Below are positions 27,194-36,418 of a stretch of DNA of 64,000 nucleotides, piece after piece. Position 1 is the first letter of the stretch, and each line of letters starts with the position of its first letter. Source of the DNA: Streptomyces roseicoloratus (GTDB taxonomy: Bacteria; Actinomycetota; Actinomycetes; Streptomycetales; Streptomycetaceae); contig NZ_SDOY01000156.1 of assembly GCF_004117935.1 (NCBI RefSeq), forward strand, positions 1-64,000, given 5' to 3'. The notes beneath the pieces are model-generated. The model had not been told where the DNA came from, ran no database searches, and worked only from the letters and a program-made list of their open reading frames with translations. A program made the translations under genes and the position numbers.

Positions 27194-28432
27194 ATGCGTG
27201 CCGGTGCCGGCCCCGAGTTCTGTCGCAGGCCCCGCGGAGTCCTCCGTGGGGCCGCTTTGACGCTGGTCTTCGCCGGGGTGCTCGGCGCGGCCGCCGCCAC
27301 CGGGGTGCTGCCCCGCGGGGAGCAGGCCTACGAGTCCGGACCCGCCTCCGCGGCGGACGCCGGCACCCGCGGCACTTCCGGGCGTGAAGGCACCGGCCGC
27401 GACACCGTCGACCGCGCCGCGCTCGCCCGGGCCGCCGCCGAGGCCATGGCCGACGGAAAGTCCGGCAAGAAGGCCGCCGAGGAGTTCGTCAGCCGCAGCG
27501 GCGACCGCTGGGGCGCCGTCTACGACAAGCGGGAGTACGCCGAGTTCGAGCAGGCCCTCGACGGCTCCTACACCGGCGTGGGCCTCTCCGCCCGCCGGGC
27601 GTCCCGGGACCGCGTCGAGATCAGCCGGGTCACGCCCGCCGGGCCGGCCGAGCGGGCCGGGCTGCGGCCCGGCGACCGGATCACCGCCGTCGACGGCCGC
27701 CCGGTCGACGCGCTCTCCGTCTCCCAGATCGTGTCCCTGCTGCGCGGCGACGGCGTCCCCGGCTCCACGGTCGCCCTCGGCGTGCAGCGCCGCGACCACT
27801 CCTGGACCCCGTCACTGCGCCGCGTCCGGCTCGACGTCGACCCGGTCACGGTCCGCCGGCTCGACGACCGCACGGTACTGATCCGGGTGGCCGCGTTCAC
27901 CAAGGGCACCGGGGAGCGGGTACGGCAGGCGGTGCGCTCGGCGCCGGCCCACGCCGGCGTCCTGCTCGACCTGCGCGGCAACTCCGGCGGGCTGCTCGCC
28001 GAGGCCACCACCGCCGCTTCCGCCTTCCTGGACGGCGGCCTGGTCGCCACGTACGACGTCGACGGCAGACAGCACGCGGTGTACGCGGAACGCGGCGGCG
28101 ACACCGCCCGGCCCCTGGTGGCGCTGATCGACGGCGGCACCATGAGCGCGGCGGAACTGCTGACCGGAGCCCTCAAGGACCGCGGCCGGGCCGTCACGGT
28201 CGGCTCGCGGACCTTCGGCAAGGGCTCGGTGCAGATGCCCAGCACGCTGCCCGACGGCTCGGTGGCGGAGCTCACCGTCGGCCACTACCGCACGCCCGCC
28301 GGCCACGCGGTGGACGGCCGGGGCATCACCCCGGACCTCGCCGCCGAGGGCGGAGGAGGCGGCGAGGGCGGCGGCGACCGGGCGCAGGAGCGGGCCCGCA
28401 CGGTATTGAGTGGCCTCGGAGGGGGCTCGTAG
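27194..28432 (+). CDS. S41 family (CtpA-like) serine peptidase with PDZ domain
   Basis: 412 residues from ATG 27194. A membrane anchor (19-37) is followed by a Ser/Gly linker, a helical pre-domain, PDZ (about 122-205, SRVTPAGPAERAGLRPGDRI) and the S41 core: strand GVLLDLRGNSGGLL, nucleophile Ser318 in GGTMSAAELL and general-base Lys343 in TFGKGSVQ. It cleaves envelope proteins outside the membrane. TAGAGT (27181-27186) ends 7 nt before the ATG, so a leaderless transcript is plausible; the in-frame ATG at 27128 gives a tail without family likeness. Sits right after ftsEX, as in other streptomycetes. Confidence 0.9.
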   Translation: MRAGAGPEFCRRPRGVLRGAALTLVFAGVLGAAAATGVLPRGEQAYESGPASAADAGTRGTSGREGTGRDTVDRAALARAAAEAMADGKSGKKAAEEFVSRSGDRWGAVYDKREYAEFEQALDGSYTGVGLSARRASRDRVEISRVTPAGPAERAGLRPGDRITAVDGRPVDALSVSQIVSLLRGDGVPGSTVALGVQRRDHSWTPSLRRVRLDVDPVTVRRLDDRTVLIRVAAFTKGTGERVRQAVRSAPAHAGVLLDLRGNSGGLLAEATTAASAFLDGGLVATYDVDGRQHAVYAERGGDTARPLVALIDGGTMSAAELLTGALKDRGRAVTVGSRTFGKGSVQMPSTLPDGSVAELTVGHYRTPAGHAVDGRGITPDLAAEGGGGGEGGGDRAQERARTVLSGLGGGS

Positions 28433-28450
28433 TGCGAAAATGACCGCACT

Positions 28451-28993
28451 ATGGCTAAGGGACTCGTCAACGTGCAGGGCAAGCCTGCGAAGAAGAAGAG
28501 CCAGGACAAGGGGCCTGAGCGCAAGCTCATCGCGCAGAACAAGAAGGCGCGGCACGACTACCACATCCTCGACACCTACGAGTGCGGTCTCGTGCTCATG
28601 GGCACCGAGGTGAAGTCGCTGCGGATGGGCCGCGCGTCGCTCGTCGACGGCTTCGTCCAGATCGACGGCGGTGAGGCCTGGCTGCACAACATCCACGTCC
28701 CGGAGTACTCCCAGGGCAGCTGGACCAACCACTCGGCGAAGCGGAAGCGCAAGCTGCTGCTGCACCGCGCCGAGATCGACAAGCTGGAGCAGAAGTCCTC
28801 GGAGACGGGTCACACGATCGTGCCCCTGTCGCTGTACTTCCTCGGCGGCCGGGTGAAGTGCGAGATCGCGCTCGCCAAGGGCAAGAAGGAGTACGACAAG
28901 CGCCAGACGCTGAAGGAGAAGCAGGACACCCGCGAGGCGAGCCGCGCCATCGCGGCGGCCCGGCGCCGGCAGCGGGCGGCGGAGGCCCGGTAG
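28451..28993 (+). CDS. smpB: SsrA-binding protein SmpB
   Basis: 180 residues (about 155 is usual; extra length is a Lys-rich N-terminus of about 22). Core features are intact: HDYHILDTYECGLVLMGTEVKSLR, YFLGGRVKCEIALAKGKKEYDKR and the basic C-terminal tail that mimics the decoding helix (RREASRA-type). It delivers tmRNA to stalled ribosomes; the partner ssrA gene lies 144 bp downstream. ATG has no strong ribosome site. Confidence 0.96.
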   Translation: MAKGLVNVQGKPAKKKSQDKGPERKLIAQNKKARHDYHILDTYECGLVLMGTEVKSLRMGRASLVDGFVQIDGGEAWLHNIHVPEYSQGSWTNHSAKRKRKLLLHRAEIDKLEQKSSETGHTIVPLSLYFLGGRVKCEIALAKGKKEYDKRQTLKEKQDTREASRAIAAARRRQRAAEAR

Positions 28994-29137
28994 CCGGGGC
29001 GACCGGGCCCGGCAACCGGTGCGGCCGGTCGCCGGGAATACGCTGGCAACCGTGTCCGTTGGTCACGTACGATGGGCCACGCACCCCACGGAGGGTGCAC
29101 GCGCCCCGCAGCGGGCGCACGATTGAAAAATCAACAT

Positions 29138-29503
29138 GGGGATGATCGGTTTCGACAGCGGATGTCGAAGCAGGGGAAGCGTGTCGAGGAAGCGGCAATG
29201 ATCTCGTTAACCACGCGCCGAAACCAATAATCGCCAACACCAAGCGCGATTCCTTCGCCCTCGCTGCCTAAGTAGCGACTCGCGAAGTGTCAGCCCGGGG
29301 CTGTTCCCGACCCGGATCCTGGCATCAGCTAGGGGACTAAACCTTGATCCCGGTCACGGGGTGAAGAGGGAAATCACACAGTGACTGAGCCCGTTCCGGA
29401 CTTGTCTGGGTGATCCGGAGGGCCGAGAAACTCGTACCAGACTGCACACGGAGAAGCCCTGGTTCCGCACCGTTGGACGCGGGTTCGATTCCCGCCATCT
29501 CCA
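29138..29503 (+). ncRNA. ssrA: Transfer-messenger RNA (tmRNA)
   Basis: The acceptor stem GGGGATG (29138-29144) pairs with CATCTCC (29496-29502, one GU pair); the T-arm GGGTTCGATTCCC lies just before. CCA is not encoded. The tag frame after CCAATAATC reads ANTKRDSFALAA followed by TAA. The remembered S. coelicolor tag is ANTKRDSSQQAFALAA, so four codons (SQQA) are lost here; the ALAA protease signal is kept. Transcription probably starts from TACGAT (29068-29073) or nearby. The 3' end is a common phage/ICE attachment site, but no integrase follows. Confidence 0.95.
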
Positions 29504-29653
29504 CTCATCCCATGTGGGCAGAGGCCCGGCAGTCGCACGCGACGGCCGGGCCTTTGTCATGGGCGGCCCGGCGATGGCGGCCATGAGGCGGGCCGCGTCG
29601 GCGGGGGAGCGCGGAAGGCAGACGGTCTCCTCCCGCTCCTTGAGGTGCTCGGA

Positions 29654-31108
29654 TCACCGGATCCGCTGCCGCCGCGTCGCCACGCGCAGCGCGAGCGCCA
29701 GGGTCGCCGCCGTGACCGGCAGGGCGTAGCCGTACGTCGTCGACGGGGCGTGCTCGGCGAGCCAGCCGCCGGTGGCCGAGCCGGCCGCGATGCCGCCGAG
29801 CAGGGCGGTGACCGCGAGCGTCATGCCCTCGTTGAGCCGGCCCTCCGGGGTGAGCCGCTGGACCAGGCCCATGCCCGTGAGCATCGTCGGGGCGATCGCC
29901 ATGCCCGCCGCGAGCAGGGCGCCCGCGAGGGCGAGCCGCGAGCCGGTGGTGGCCGCGAGGAGCGGGAGGGTCATCAGGGCGGCCATCACGGCGAGGCAGG
30001 GGGCGAGCGTCGCGGTGCGGCGGGCCCGGCCGTAGACCAGGCCGGCCACGGCGGAACCCGCGGCCTGGAGGGCGAGCACCGGGCCCGCCACGGGCCCGTC
30101 GATGTGCGCGAGCGTGACCACCTCCATCGAGCCGAAGACCGCTCCCGTGGCGAGGAACACCGCGAGCAGCGCGGGCATGCCCGGGGCGCGCAGCGGCGCG
30201 CCGCCCCCGGCGTGCGGGGCGGCCGGCGGCTCGGTCGCCCGCTGCGCGGCGAAGAGCAGCATCCCGGAGAGGAAGAGCACGGCGGCGGCCAGCGTGCCCG
30301 CCTCCGGGAACAGGGCCGAGCAGAGGAGCGCGGCCAGGACGGGACCCAGCATGAAGCACAGTTCGTCCGCGGCCTGTTCGAAGGCGTTGGCGGTGTGCAG
30401 GGCGCCCGGATCGTCCTTGAGCAGATGCGCCCAGCGGGCGCGGGACATGCCGCCGGTGTTGGGTGCGGTGGCGCCGAGCACGGCGGCCGCGAACAGCGTC
30501 CACGCCGGCGCCTGCGCGTGCGCGCACAGCAGCAGCGCCAGCTGGCCGAGGACGGCCCACACCGTGGCCGGCACCGCGACCCTGGCCTGGCCGTGGCGGT
30601 CGACGAGCCGCGCGATCCAGGGCGCGGCGAGCGCACCCGCGGCCAGCCCGGCGGCTCCGACGGCCCCGGCGAGGGCGTAGGAGCCGTACGTCCCGGCGAT
30701 CATCACGACGGCACTGACCCCGAACATGCCGGCGGGCAGCCGGGCGATCAGGTTCCCGACGGTGAAGGCCCGGGCGCCGGGGAGCGAGAAGAGACGGAGG
30801 TAGGCGTTGGCGGATCCGCCCGCGGTGGCGGGGAGCCTGCGGGGCGGGGCTGCGGTCCCGGCGGAGGGTGAGACTCGGGCCGCGGCCTCGTCGGAGTGTG
30901 GCGGAATCGGGCCCGCGGCCTCGTCGGAGTGCGGCGGAACCGGGTCCGCGGCCTCGTCGGAGTGCGGCGGAACCGGGCCGGCGGCCTCGGCGGAGCGGTG
31001 GGCCGGGGTGGTGGCCCTGTTCGGGTGCGGGGTACGGGCGGCCGCCTCGCGGTAGCGGGGGGCCAGGGCGGGGCCGTGGGGGGTGAGGAGGAGTTCCGGT
31101 TGCGGCAT
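29654..31108 (-). CDS. MFS transporter
   Basis: 484 residues from the ATG at 31108. The first 105 residues are cytoplasmic and disordered with three 11-residue PPHSDEAA repeats. Twelve hydrophobic segments follow (AFTVGNLIARLPAGMFGVSAVVM onward), with the conserved loop RLVDRHGQARVAVP between helices 2 and 3. It looks like a drug- or metabolite-efflux MFS protein; substrate unknown. It is divergent from a LysR regulator 84 bp away, the classic arrangement for a regulator and its target. The strong apparent extension upstream to 32881 is an antisense artefact of GC bias. Confidence 0.88.
   Translation of the reverse strand: MPQPELLLTPHGPALAPRYREAAARTPHPNRATTPAHRSAEAAGPVPPHSDEAADPVPPHSDEAAGPIPPHSDEAAARVSPSAGTAAPPRRLPATAGGSANAYLRLFSLPGARAFTVGNLIARLPAGMFGVSAVVMIAGTYGSYALAGAVGAAGLAAGALAAPWIARLVDRHGQARVAVPATVWAVLGQLALLLCAHAQAPAWTLFAAAVLGATAPNTGGMSRARWAHLLKDDPGALHTANAFEQAADELCFMLGPVLAALLCSALFPEAGTLAAAVLFLSGMLLFAAQRATEPPAAPHAGGGAPLRAPGMPALLAVFLATGAVFGSMEVVTLAHIDGPVAGPVLALQAAGSAVAGLVYGRARRTATLAPCLAVMAALMTLPLLAATTGSRLALAGALLAAGMAIAPTMLTGMGLVQRLTPEGRLNEGMTLAVTALLGGIAAGSATGGWLAEHAPSTTYGYALPVTAATLALALRVATRRQRIR
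30882..30980. repeat. 33-bp tandem repeat, 3 units, inside the MFS gene
   Basis: Three units (30882, 30915, 30948) of GCGGCCTCGTCGGAGTG-type sequence, with a diverged fourth start. They encode the repeated PPHSDEAA block of the transporter's cytoplasmic tail. Confidence 0.85.
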
Positions 31109-31192
31109 GGACCAAGGCTCCGTCGGCCTGCCCCTGGCGGTCCAACACCTCTTCCATGGCCATTCACGCACCCGTGTTGTTAATGTGCGGCG

Positions 31193-32188
31193 GTGACCCG
31201 ACCCGACGATCTCGACCCCCGCCTCCTGCGCGCCTTCCTCGCCGTCGCCGAGGAACTCCACTTCACCCGCGCCGCCGCCCGGCTCCTCGTCGCCCAGCAG
31301 GCCCTCAGCCGCGACATCCGCCGGCTCGAACGCGAGCTGGGCGCCGAGCTGTTCGTGCGCACCACCCGTCAGGTCGCGCTCACCCCGGACGGCGAACGGC
31401 TCCTGCCCTACGTCCACCGGGTCCTCGCCGCCCACGACGAGCTCGCCGAGGCCTTCCGCGCCGCGCCGCGCCCGCTGTTCGTCGACCTCAACAGCGCCGG
31501 CCTCGGACACGAGCGCGTCCTCCACCGTGCCCGCGAACTCGCCCCGGAACTCGAGCTGATGGCCCGCTACGAGAGCGGCCTCACCGGCGCCGCGCGGGAG
31601 ATCCTCGCCGGCCGGCTCGACGTGTCCTTCGGGCGGTACGGCGGGCTCGCGCCGGGCCTGCGGGCCGGTCTGGAGGCCCAGTTCGTCCGGTACGAGCCGA
31701 TGGCCGTGGTGCTGCCCGAGGGCGACCCGCTGGCCGGACTCCCCGAGGTGCCGCTGGCCGCGCTCGCCGGCCGCGACGTCTACGCGGGCGCCGGCAACGA
31801 CCGTACGCCCGAGTGGACCGCGTACGCCGCGCTCCTCTTCGCCGGCCGGGACATCCGCGTCGCCGCACCCGCTCCGCTCGCCGTCGGCAAGGAGGAGTTC
31901 CGCCGGGTCATGGCCAAGTCCCAGGTCCCGGTCCTCGCCGTCGTCGACTTCCCGGCCATGCCCGGCAGCGTCCTGCGCCCCCTCGTCGACCCCGTACCCC
32001 TGGCACCCGTGAGCCTGGTGTGGCGCAAGGGGCTGCGACACCCCGGGCTCGACGCCCTGCGCCGGGCCGCCGCCGAGATCGCCGCCCACGAGGGCTGGCA
32101 CGTCCGCCCGCCCGGCTCCTGGCTGCCGGAGGGCGAGATCGTCGCGGGCGTCCAGGGGGCGCTCACAGCCCGCCCGCGCTCCGGGTGA
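31193..32188 (+). CDS. LysR family transcriptional regulator
   Basis: 331 residues starting at GTG 31193. The N-terminal winged helix-turn-helix is textbook (LLRAFLAVAEELHFTRAAAR, then QQALSRDIRRLERELGAELF), followed by the effector-binding domain of two lobes. TAATGT (31181-31186) lies 6 nt before the GTG, suggesting a leaderless transcript. It probably controls the divergent MFS gene in response to a small ligand; the T-N11-A box was not located with confidence in the 84-bp gap. Confidence 0.92.
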   Translation: MTRPDDLDPRLLRAFLAVAEELHFTRAAARLLVAQQALSRDIRRLERELGAELFVRTTRQVALTPDGERLLPYVHRVLAAHDELAEAFRAAPRPLFVDLNSAGLGHERVLHRARELAPELELMARYESGLTGAAREILAGRLDVSFGRYGGLAPGLRAGLEAQFVRYEPMAVVLPEGDPLAGLPEVPLAALAGRDVYAGAGNDRTPEWTAYAALLFAGRDIRVAAPAPLAVGKEEFRRVMAKSQVPVLAVVDFPAMPGSVLRPLVDPVPLAPVSLVWRKGLRHPGLDALRRAAAEIAAHEGWHVRPPGSWLPEGEIVAGVQGALTARPRSG

Positions 32189-32327
32189 GAGCAAGGTTCC
32201 GCACCCGTCACGTCCCGCCACCGCCCTGAAACGCGCGCTTCCTAGCGTCGGTCCCGCAGGCAGACGACACGGCGCGCACGGCACGGCACGGCGCGGACGA
32301 GCGCGGACGACACAGCGGAGGTGCGGG

Positions 32328-33686
32328 ATGGGCGGCGGTCGGTGGATCGAACGCTGGGAGCCGGAGGACGAGACCTTCTGGCGTGAGCAGGGCGAGCGGA
32401 TCGCCCGCCGGAACCTGTGGTTCTCGGTGCTCGCCGAGCACATCGGCTTCTCCGTCTGGAGCCTGTGGTCCGTCATGGTGCTCTTCATGGGGCCGGAGTA
32501 CGGCGTCGACGCGGCGGGGAAGTTCTTCCTGATCGCGACCGCCACCGTCGTCGGCGCCGTCATCCGCATCCCGTACACCTTCGCCGTCGCCCGCTTCGGC
32601 GGCCGGAACTGGACGGTGATCAGCGCCCTGTTGCTGCTGCTGCCGGCCGGGCTCGCGTACGCGGTGATGGAGCCGGGCACCTCGTACGGCACCTTCGTGC
32701 TCGTCGCGGCCCTCACCGGCGTCGGCGGCGGCAACTTCGCCTCCTCCATGACCAACATCAACGCCTTCTTCCCGCTGCGGAAGAAGGGCTGGGCGCTCGG
32801 ACTCAACGCGGGCGGCGGCAACATCGGCGTGCCCGTCGTCCAGCTCGTCGGCCTCCTCGTCATCGGCACCGCCGGCGCCATGCACCCGAGGATCGTGCTC
32901 GGCGTCTACCTGCCGCTGATCGCCGTCGCCGCCCTGTGCTCCGCCCTCTTCATGGACAACCTGGCGCCCGTCAGGAACGACACCGGCGCGGTGCGCGAGG
33001 CCGTGCGGGCCAGGCACACCTGGATCATGGCCTTCCTCTACGTCGGCACCTTCGGCTCGTTCATCGGCTACAGCTTCGCCTTCGGCCTGGTCCTCCAGAC
33101 CCAGTTCGGCCGCACCCCGCTCCAGGCCGCCTCGCTCACCTTCATCGGCCCGCTGCTCGGCTCGCTCGTCCGGCCCGTCGGCGGCTCGCTCGCCGACCGG
33201 CACGGCGGAGCCCGGATCACCCTCCTCACCTTCGCGGCGATGGCCGTCGCCGCCGGGGTCGTGCTCTACGCCTCCGTCGTCGAGTCGCTCACGGTCTTCC
33301 TGATCGGATTCACCGGACTCTTCGCGCTCAGCGGCCTCGGCAACGGCTCCACCTACAAGATGATCCCGGCGATCTTCCTCACCCAGGGCCGCCGCAGGGG
33401 CCTCGCGGGCGAGGCGGCGGAGGCGTACGGGCGGCGGCTCTCCGGCGCCTCCATGGGCCTCATCGGCGCCGTCGGGGCGCTCGGCGGCCTCGGCATCAAC
33501 CTCGCCTTCCGCCAGTCCTTCCTCACCGTCGGCTCCGGCACCGGCGCCTTCGTCGCCTTCCTGCTCTTCTACGCGGCGTGCATGGCCGTGACCTGGGCGG
33601 TATACCTTCGCCGGCCGGCCGACGTCGCGCCCGTGCCGGACACGGCCGCCGGCGCGGAGCCGGACCGCGCCCCCGCCGAGGCATGA
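32328..33686 (+). CDS. narK: NarK-type nitrate/nitrite transporter (MFS)
   Basis: 452 residues, twelve helices. The nitrate signature is clear: GGGNFASSMTNINAFFPL and the second Gly-rich block GWALGLNAGGGNIGVPVVQL. NarK/NasA proteins move nitrate in or nitrite out by symport or antiport. The N-terminal 35 residues (WEPEDETFWREQGERIARRN) match the longer Streptomyces form. It precedes nnaR, a nitrate-assimilation regulator, with a 111-bp gap, so the pair may be co-regulated. No reductase genes are in the window. Confidence 0.9.
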   Translation: MGGGRWIERWEPEDETFWREQGERIARRNLWFSVLAEHIGFSVWSLWSVMVLFMGPEYGVDAAGKFFLIATATVVGAVIRIPYTFAVARFGGRNWTVISALLLLLPAGLAYAVMEPGTSYGTFVLVAALTGVGGGNFASSMTNINAFFPLRKKGWALGLNAGGGNIGVPVVQLVGLLVIGTAGAMHPRIVLGVYLPLIAVAALCSALFMDNLAPVRNDTGAVREAVRARHTWIMAFLYVGTFGSFIGYSFAFGLVLQTQFGRTPLQAASLTFIGPLLGSLVRPVGGSLADRHGGARITLLTFAAMAVAAGVVLYASVVESLTVFLIGFTGLFALSGLGNGSTYKMIPAIFLTQGRRRGLAGEAAEAYGRRLSGASMGLIGAVGALGGLGINLAFRQSFLTVGSGTGAFVAFLLFYAACMAVTWAVYLRRPADVAPVPDTAAGAEPDRAPAEA

Positions 33687-33797
33687 GTCACAGTGGCCCC
33701 GCACGGCCGTAACGACCAGGAAATAATGGTGAACCGAGACCGACACGCGACCCCGGCAGTCTCGGCCGGCAGGGACGAGTACGACAGGGGCGACGAC

Positions 33798-34970
33798 ATG
33801 GACGAGCGGCAGGAACAGGGCCACGGCCCGCTGGCGGGCTTCACCGTGGGAGTCACGGCGGCACGGCGCGCCGACGAGCTGATCGCGCTGCTGCGCCGCC
33901 GCGGCGCGGGCGTGGTGCACGGTCCGGCGCTGCGGATCGTGCCGCTCGCCGACGACACCGAACTCCTCGCCGCCACCAAGGACCTCATCGACCACGCCCC
34001 GGACGTCGTCGTCGCCACCACGGCGATCGGCTTCCGCGGCTGGGTCGAGGCGGCCGACGGATGGGGGTACGGCGAGCAGCTGCTCGACCGGCTGCGCGGC
34101 GTCGAACTCCTCGCCCGCGGGCCCAAGGTGAAGGGCGCGGTCCGCGCGGCCGGGCTCACCGAGTCCTGGTCGCCCTCGTCCGAGTCGATGGCCGAGGTCC
34201 TCGACCGGCTGCTCGGCGAGGGCGTCGCGGGCCGGCGGATCGCGCTCCAGCTGCACGGCGAGCCGCTGCCCGGCTTCGTCGAGGCGCTGGTCGAGGGCGG
34301 CGCGGAGGTCGTGCCCGTCCCCGTCTACCGCTGGATGCCGCCCGAGGACCCCGGCCCGCTGGACCGGCTGCTCGACGCGACCGTCGCCCGCGCCCTGGAC
34401 GCGGTGACCTTCACCAGCGCCCCGGCCGCCGCCTCGCTCATCGACCGGGCGCGCGAACGCGGGCTGCTCGACGAGCTGGTGACGGCGCTTCGGCAGGACG
34501 TGCTCGCGGTGTGCGTGGGTCCCGTGACGGCGCTGCCGCTGCAGGGTCTGGGCGTCGACACCCACCAGCCGGAGCGCTTCCGGCTCGGCCCGCTCGTCCA
34601 GCTGCTCTGCACCCGGCTGCCCGCCCGGGCCCGGATCCTGCCGGTGGCCGGCCACCACGTCGAGATCCGCGGCCACGCCGTCCTCGTCGACGGCGCGCTG
34701 CGCCCGGTGCCGCCCGCCGGGATGGCCCTCCTGGGGCTGCTCGCCCGCCGCCCCGGCTGGGTCGTCGGCCGCCCCGAACTGCTGCGCGCCCTGCCCGGCG
34801 CGGGCCGCGACGAGCACGCCGTGGAGACGGCGATGGCCCGTCTGCGGACCTCGCTCGGCACGCCCAAGCTGATCCAGACGGTGGTGAAGCGCGGCTACCG
34901 CCTGGCCGTGGACCCGGCGGCGGACACGAAGTACGGGCAGGAGGACGGGGACCAGGCCGGGTCCTCCTGA
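33798..34970 (+). CDS. nnaR: HemD-like response regulator of nitrogen metabolism, NnaR type
   Basis: 390 residues from ATG 33798 (AGGGG 8 nt upstream); an earlier ATG at 33726 with AGGAAA adds 24 polar residues and cannot be excluded. Residues 15-270 are a uroporphyrinogen-III-synthase-like domain (TVGVTAARRADELIALLRRR, TFTSAPAAASLIDRA). The C-terminus is an OmpR/PhoB-type winged helix (VVGRPELLRAL to TVVKRGYRLAV). This two-domain layout is that of NnaR, which in S. coelicolor helps GlnR activate nitrite/nitrate assimilation genes. It acts as a DNA-binding protein, not as a haem enzyme. Context next to narK supports the call. Confidence 0.85.
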   Translation: MDERQEQGHGPLAGFTVGVTAARRADELIALLRRRGAGVVHGPALRIVPLADDTELLAATKDLIDHAPDVVVATTAIGFRGWVEAADGWGYGEQLLDRLRGVELLARGPKVKGAVRAAGLTESWSPSSESMAEVLDRLLGEGVAGRRIALQLHGEPLPGFVEALVEGGAEVVPVPVYRWMPPEDPGPLDRLLDATVARALDAVTFTSAPAAASLIDRARERGLLDELVTALRQDVLAVCVGPVTALPLQGLGVDTHQPERFRLGPLVQLLCTRLPARARILPVAGHHVEIRGHAVLVDGALRPVPPAGMALLGLLARRPGWVVGRPELLRALPGAGRDEHAVETAMARLRTSLGTPKLIQTVVKRGYRLAVDPAADTKYGQEDGDQAGSS

Positions 34971-35057
34971 CCCGGGGCGGGTCTGGGCCCCGGCCCCGTA
35001 CTGACCCGGATACGGCCCGGACCGTTCCGGCCCCGTACCCGGCCCGGGCGGCCCCGG

Positions 35058-35900
35058 TCAGGAAGAGGTGCCCCGAGGGGCCGCTCGCAGCATCGGGGCG
35101 CGGACGTGGGACTTCTGGAGGCCCGGGCGGAAGATCATGATGATCAGGCGGGCGCCCGGCGCCGTCAGCGGCTGGGCGGCGCAGATCGTGACGTGACCGG
35201 GGCCCAGGAGGGCGTGGCGCAGCGGGCGTTCGTCGCCGTCGGGGTGGATGTGGAAGCCGCCCTCCTCCCACAGCCGGCCGAGGAACGCGTCGGCGCGCAC
35301 CTCCCGCTCGATCGCGCGCAGGGTCTCGTCCTCCTGGCGCGCGGCGATCGCGGCGCGCAGCTGGGGGAGGATCAGCGGGGCCCAGACGTCGTGCCAGTCG
35401 ATGAGGGTGTCCTCGCGCGCGCTCTCGTCGAGGAGCATCCAGCGGATGGTGTTCGCGGGAGGCCGGCCGGCCGGGTACATCTCGGCGAAGTGCCGGTTGT
35501 GGGCCAGCACGTTCCAGGAGGCGTCGGTGAGGTACGCCATGTGGCCGATGCCGTCGACGGCCTCCTGCCAGGCGCCGGGGACCTCCAGGCCGGAGGACGG
35601 GTTGAGCGGGCCGGGCGGGTCGCCGATGCCCGCGTACCGGCAGAGCGAGACCCACTCCTGCTCGTTGAGGCCGAAGAGGCGGCCGACCTGGCGCAGGTAG
35701 TCGGCGGGCGGGTTCGGGTAGCGGCCGGTCTCCAGGCGGTTGTACGTGTCGACCGCGCGGCAGGTCAGCTCGTCGACCTGCTGCTGCGACAGGCCGAGGG
35801 CACGCCGGCCGCGGCCGGTCGGGCGGGAGAGGCCGTGCGCCTCGGGGGCGATCAGCTCACGGCGCTCCTTGAGCAGTGCCCGCAGTGCCGTCCTGTTCAC
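35058..35900 (-). CDS. XRE-family regulator with MmyB-like ligand domain
   Basis: 280 residues from GTG 35900 with GGGAGG 5 nt upstream. N-terminal HTH (about 35-80: LGLSQQQVDELTCRAVDTYNRLETGRYPNPP) and a C-terminal PAS-like domain of the MmyB type (NVLAHNRHFAEMYP, FHIHPDGDERPLRHALLGPG, IIMIFRPG). Such regulators bind a fatty acid or similar ligand. It lies alone, divergent from the CGNR gene over 518 bp; its target is unknown, though control of its own promoter region is likely. Confidence 0.85.
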   Translation of the reverse strand: MNRTALRALLKERRELIAPEAHGLSRPTGRGRRALGLSQQQVDELTCRAVDTYNRLETGRYPNPPADYLRQVGRLFGLNEQEWVSLCRYAGIGDPPGPLNPSSGLEVPGAWQEAVDGIGHMAYLTDASWNVLAHNRHFAEMYPAGRPPANTIRWMLLDESAREDTLIDWHDVWAPLILPQLRAAIAARQEDETLRAIEREVRADAFLGRLWEEGGFHIHPDGDERPLRHALLGPGHVTICAAQPLTAPGARLIIMIFRPGLQKSHVRAPMLRAAPRGTSS

Positions 35901-36418
35901 CTGGCCTCCCGAATTGTCCGTGTGCGAATTTGTAGGAAAAACGACCCGTAGATAATAGACAGTTCAACATTCATGCTGTGGGTGCCTCGACCTGCGGGCC
36001 CCAGCGGACCCCGCTGACCTGCGAGGACACCATGAACCACCGGACTGCGCTCCCCCGAGCGGTCCGGTGTTCGGTCGGCCCGGGCGGCTCCCCCGTACGC
36101 CCGGGCCGACCGCTGTCCGCCTCTCGTACGGCTCGGCACCACCACCCCCTCGCCACCACCCCTCGCCTCACCCCTCGCCTCGCCCCGGCCGGCGCCCCTC
36201 CGCGTACGGCCCTCCGTGCGGAAAGCCCGTCGCGATCCGATACGGACCCTAGCGATCACCACGGACGTGGCGAGGTCCCGCCCGGAATCTCCTCGGCGGA
36301 ACGCCCTCTGGTCAGCTCCGCTCCCCAGGAGCACTCTGGTCCCGGCCCGCCCGGAGCAGTGCGCACCGCGGCAGGAAGCGGCAGGAAGCCGCAGGAGGCA
36401 GCGGGAGGTGGCAGGGGC
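35901..36418. promoter_or_regulatory. Divergent intergenic region (XRE / CGNR)
   Basis: 518 bp. The part at 35930-35975 is the most AT-rich stretch of the region (TAGATAATAGAC, TTCAACATTCATG), a likely promoter or operator site for the XRE regulator. From about 36355 several imperfect GCAGGAAGC repeats lead into the ribosome site of the CGNR gene. The middle has low coding potential; frames open there lack recognisable features. Confidence 0.5.

Noticed and set aside
29485..29700. Integrated element at the tmRNA 3' end
   Set aside because: No integrase gene, no duplicated tmRNA end within the window; the downstream gene is an ordinary MFS transporter.
31109..32881. N-terminal extension of the MFS gene to 32881
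   Set aside because: It runs antisense through the LysR gene and the start of narK; the ATG at 31108 is enough.
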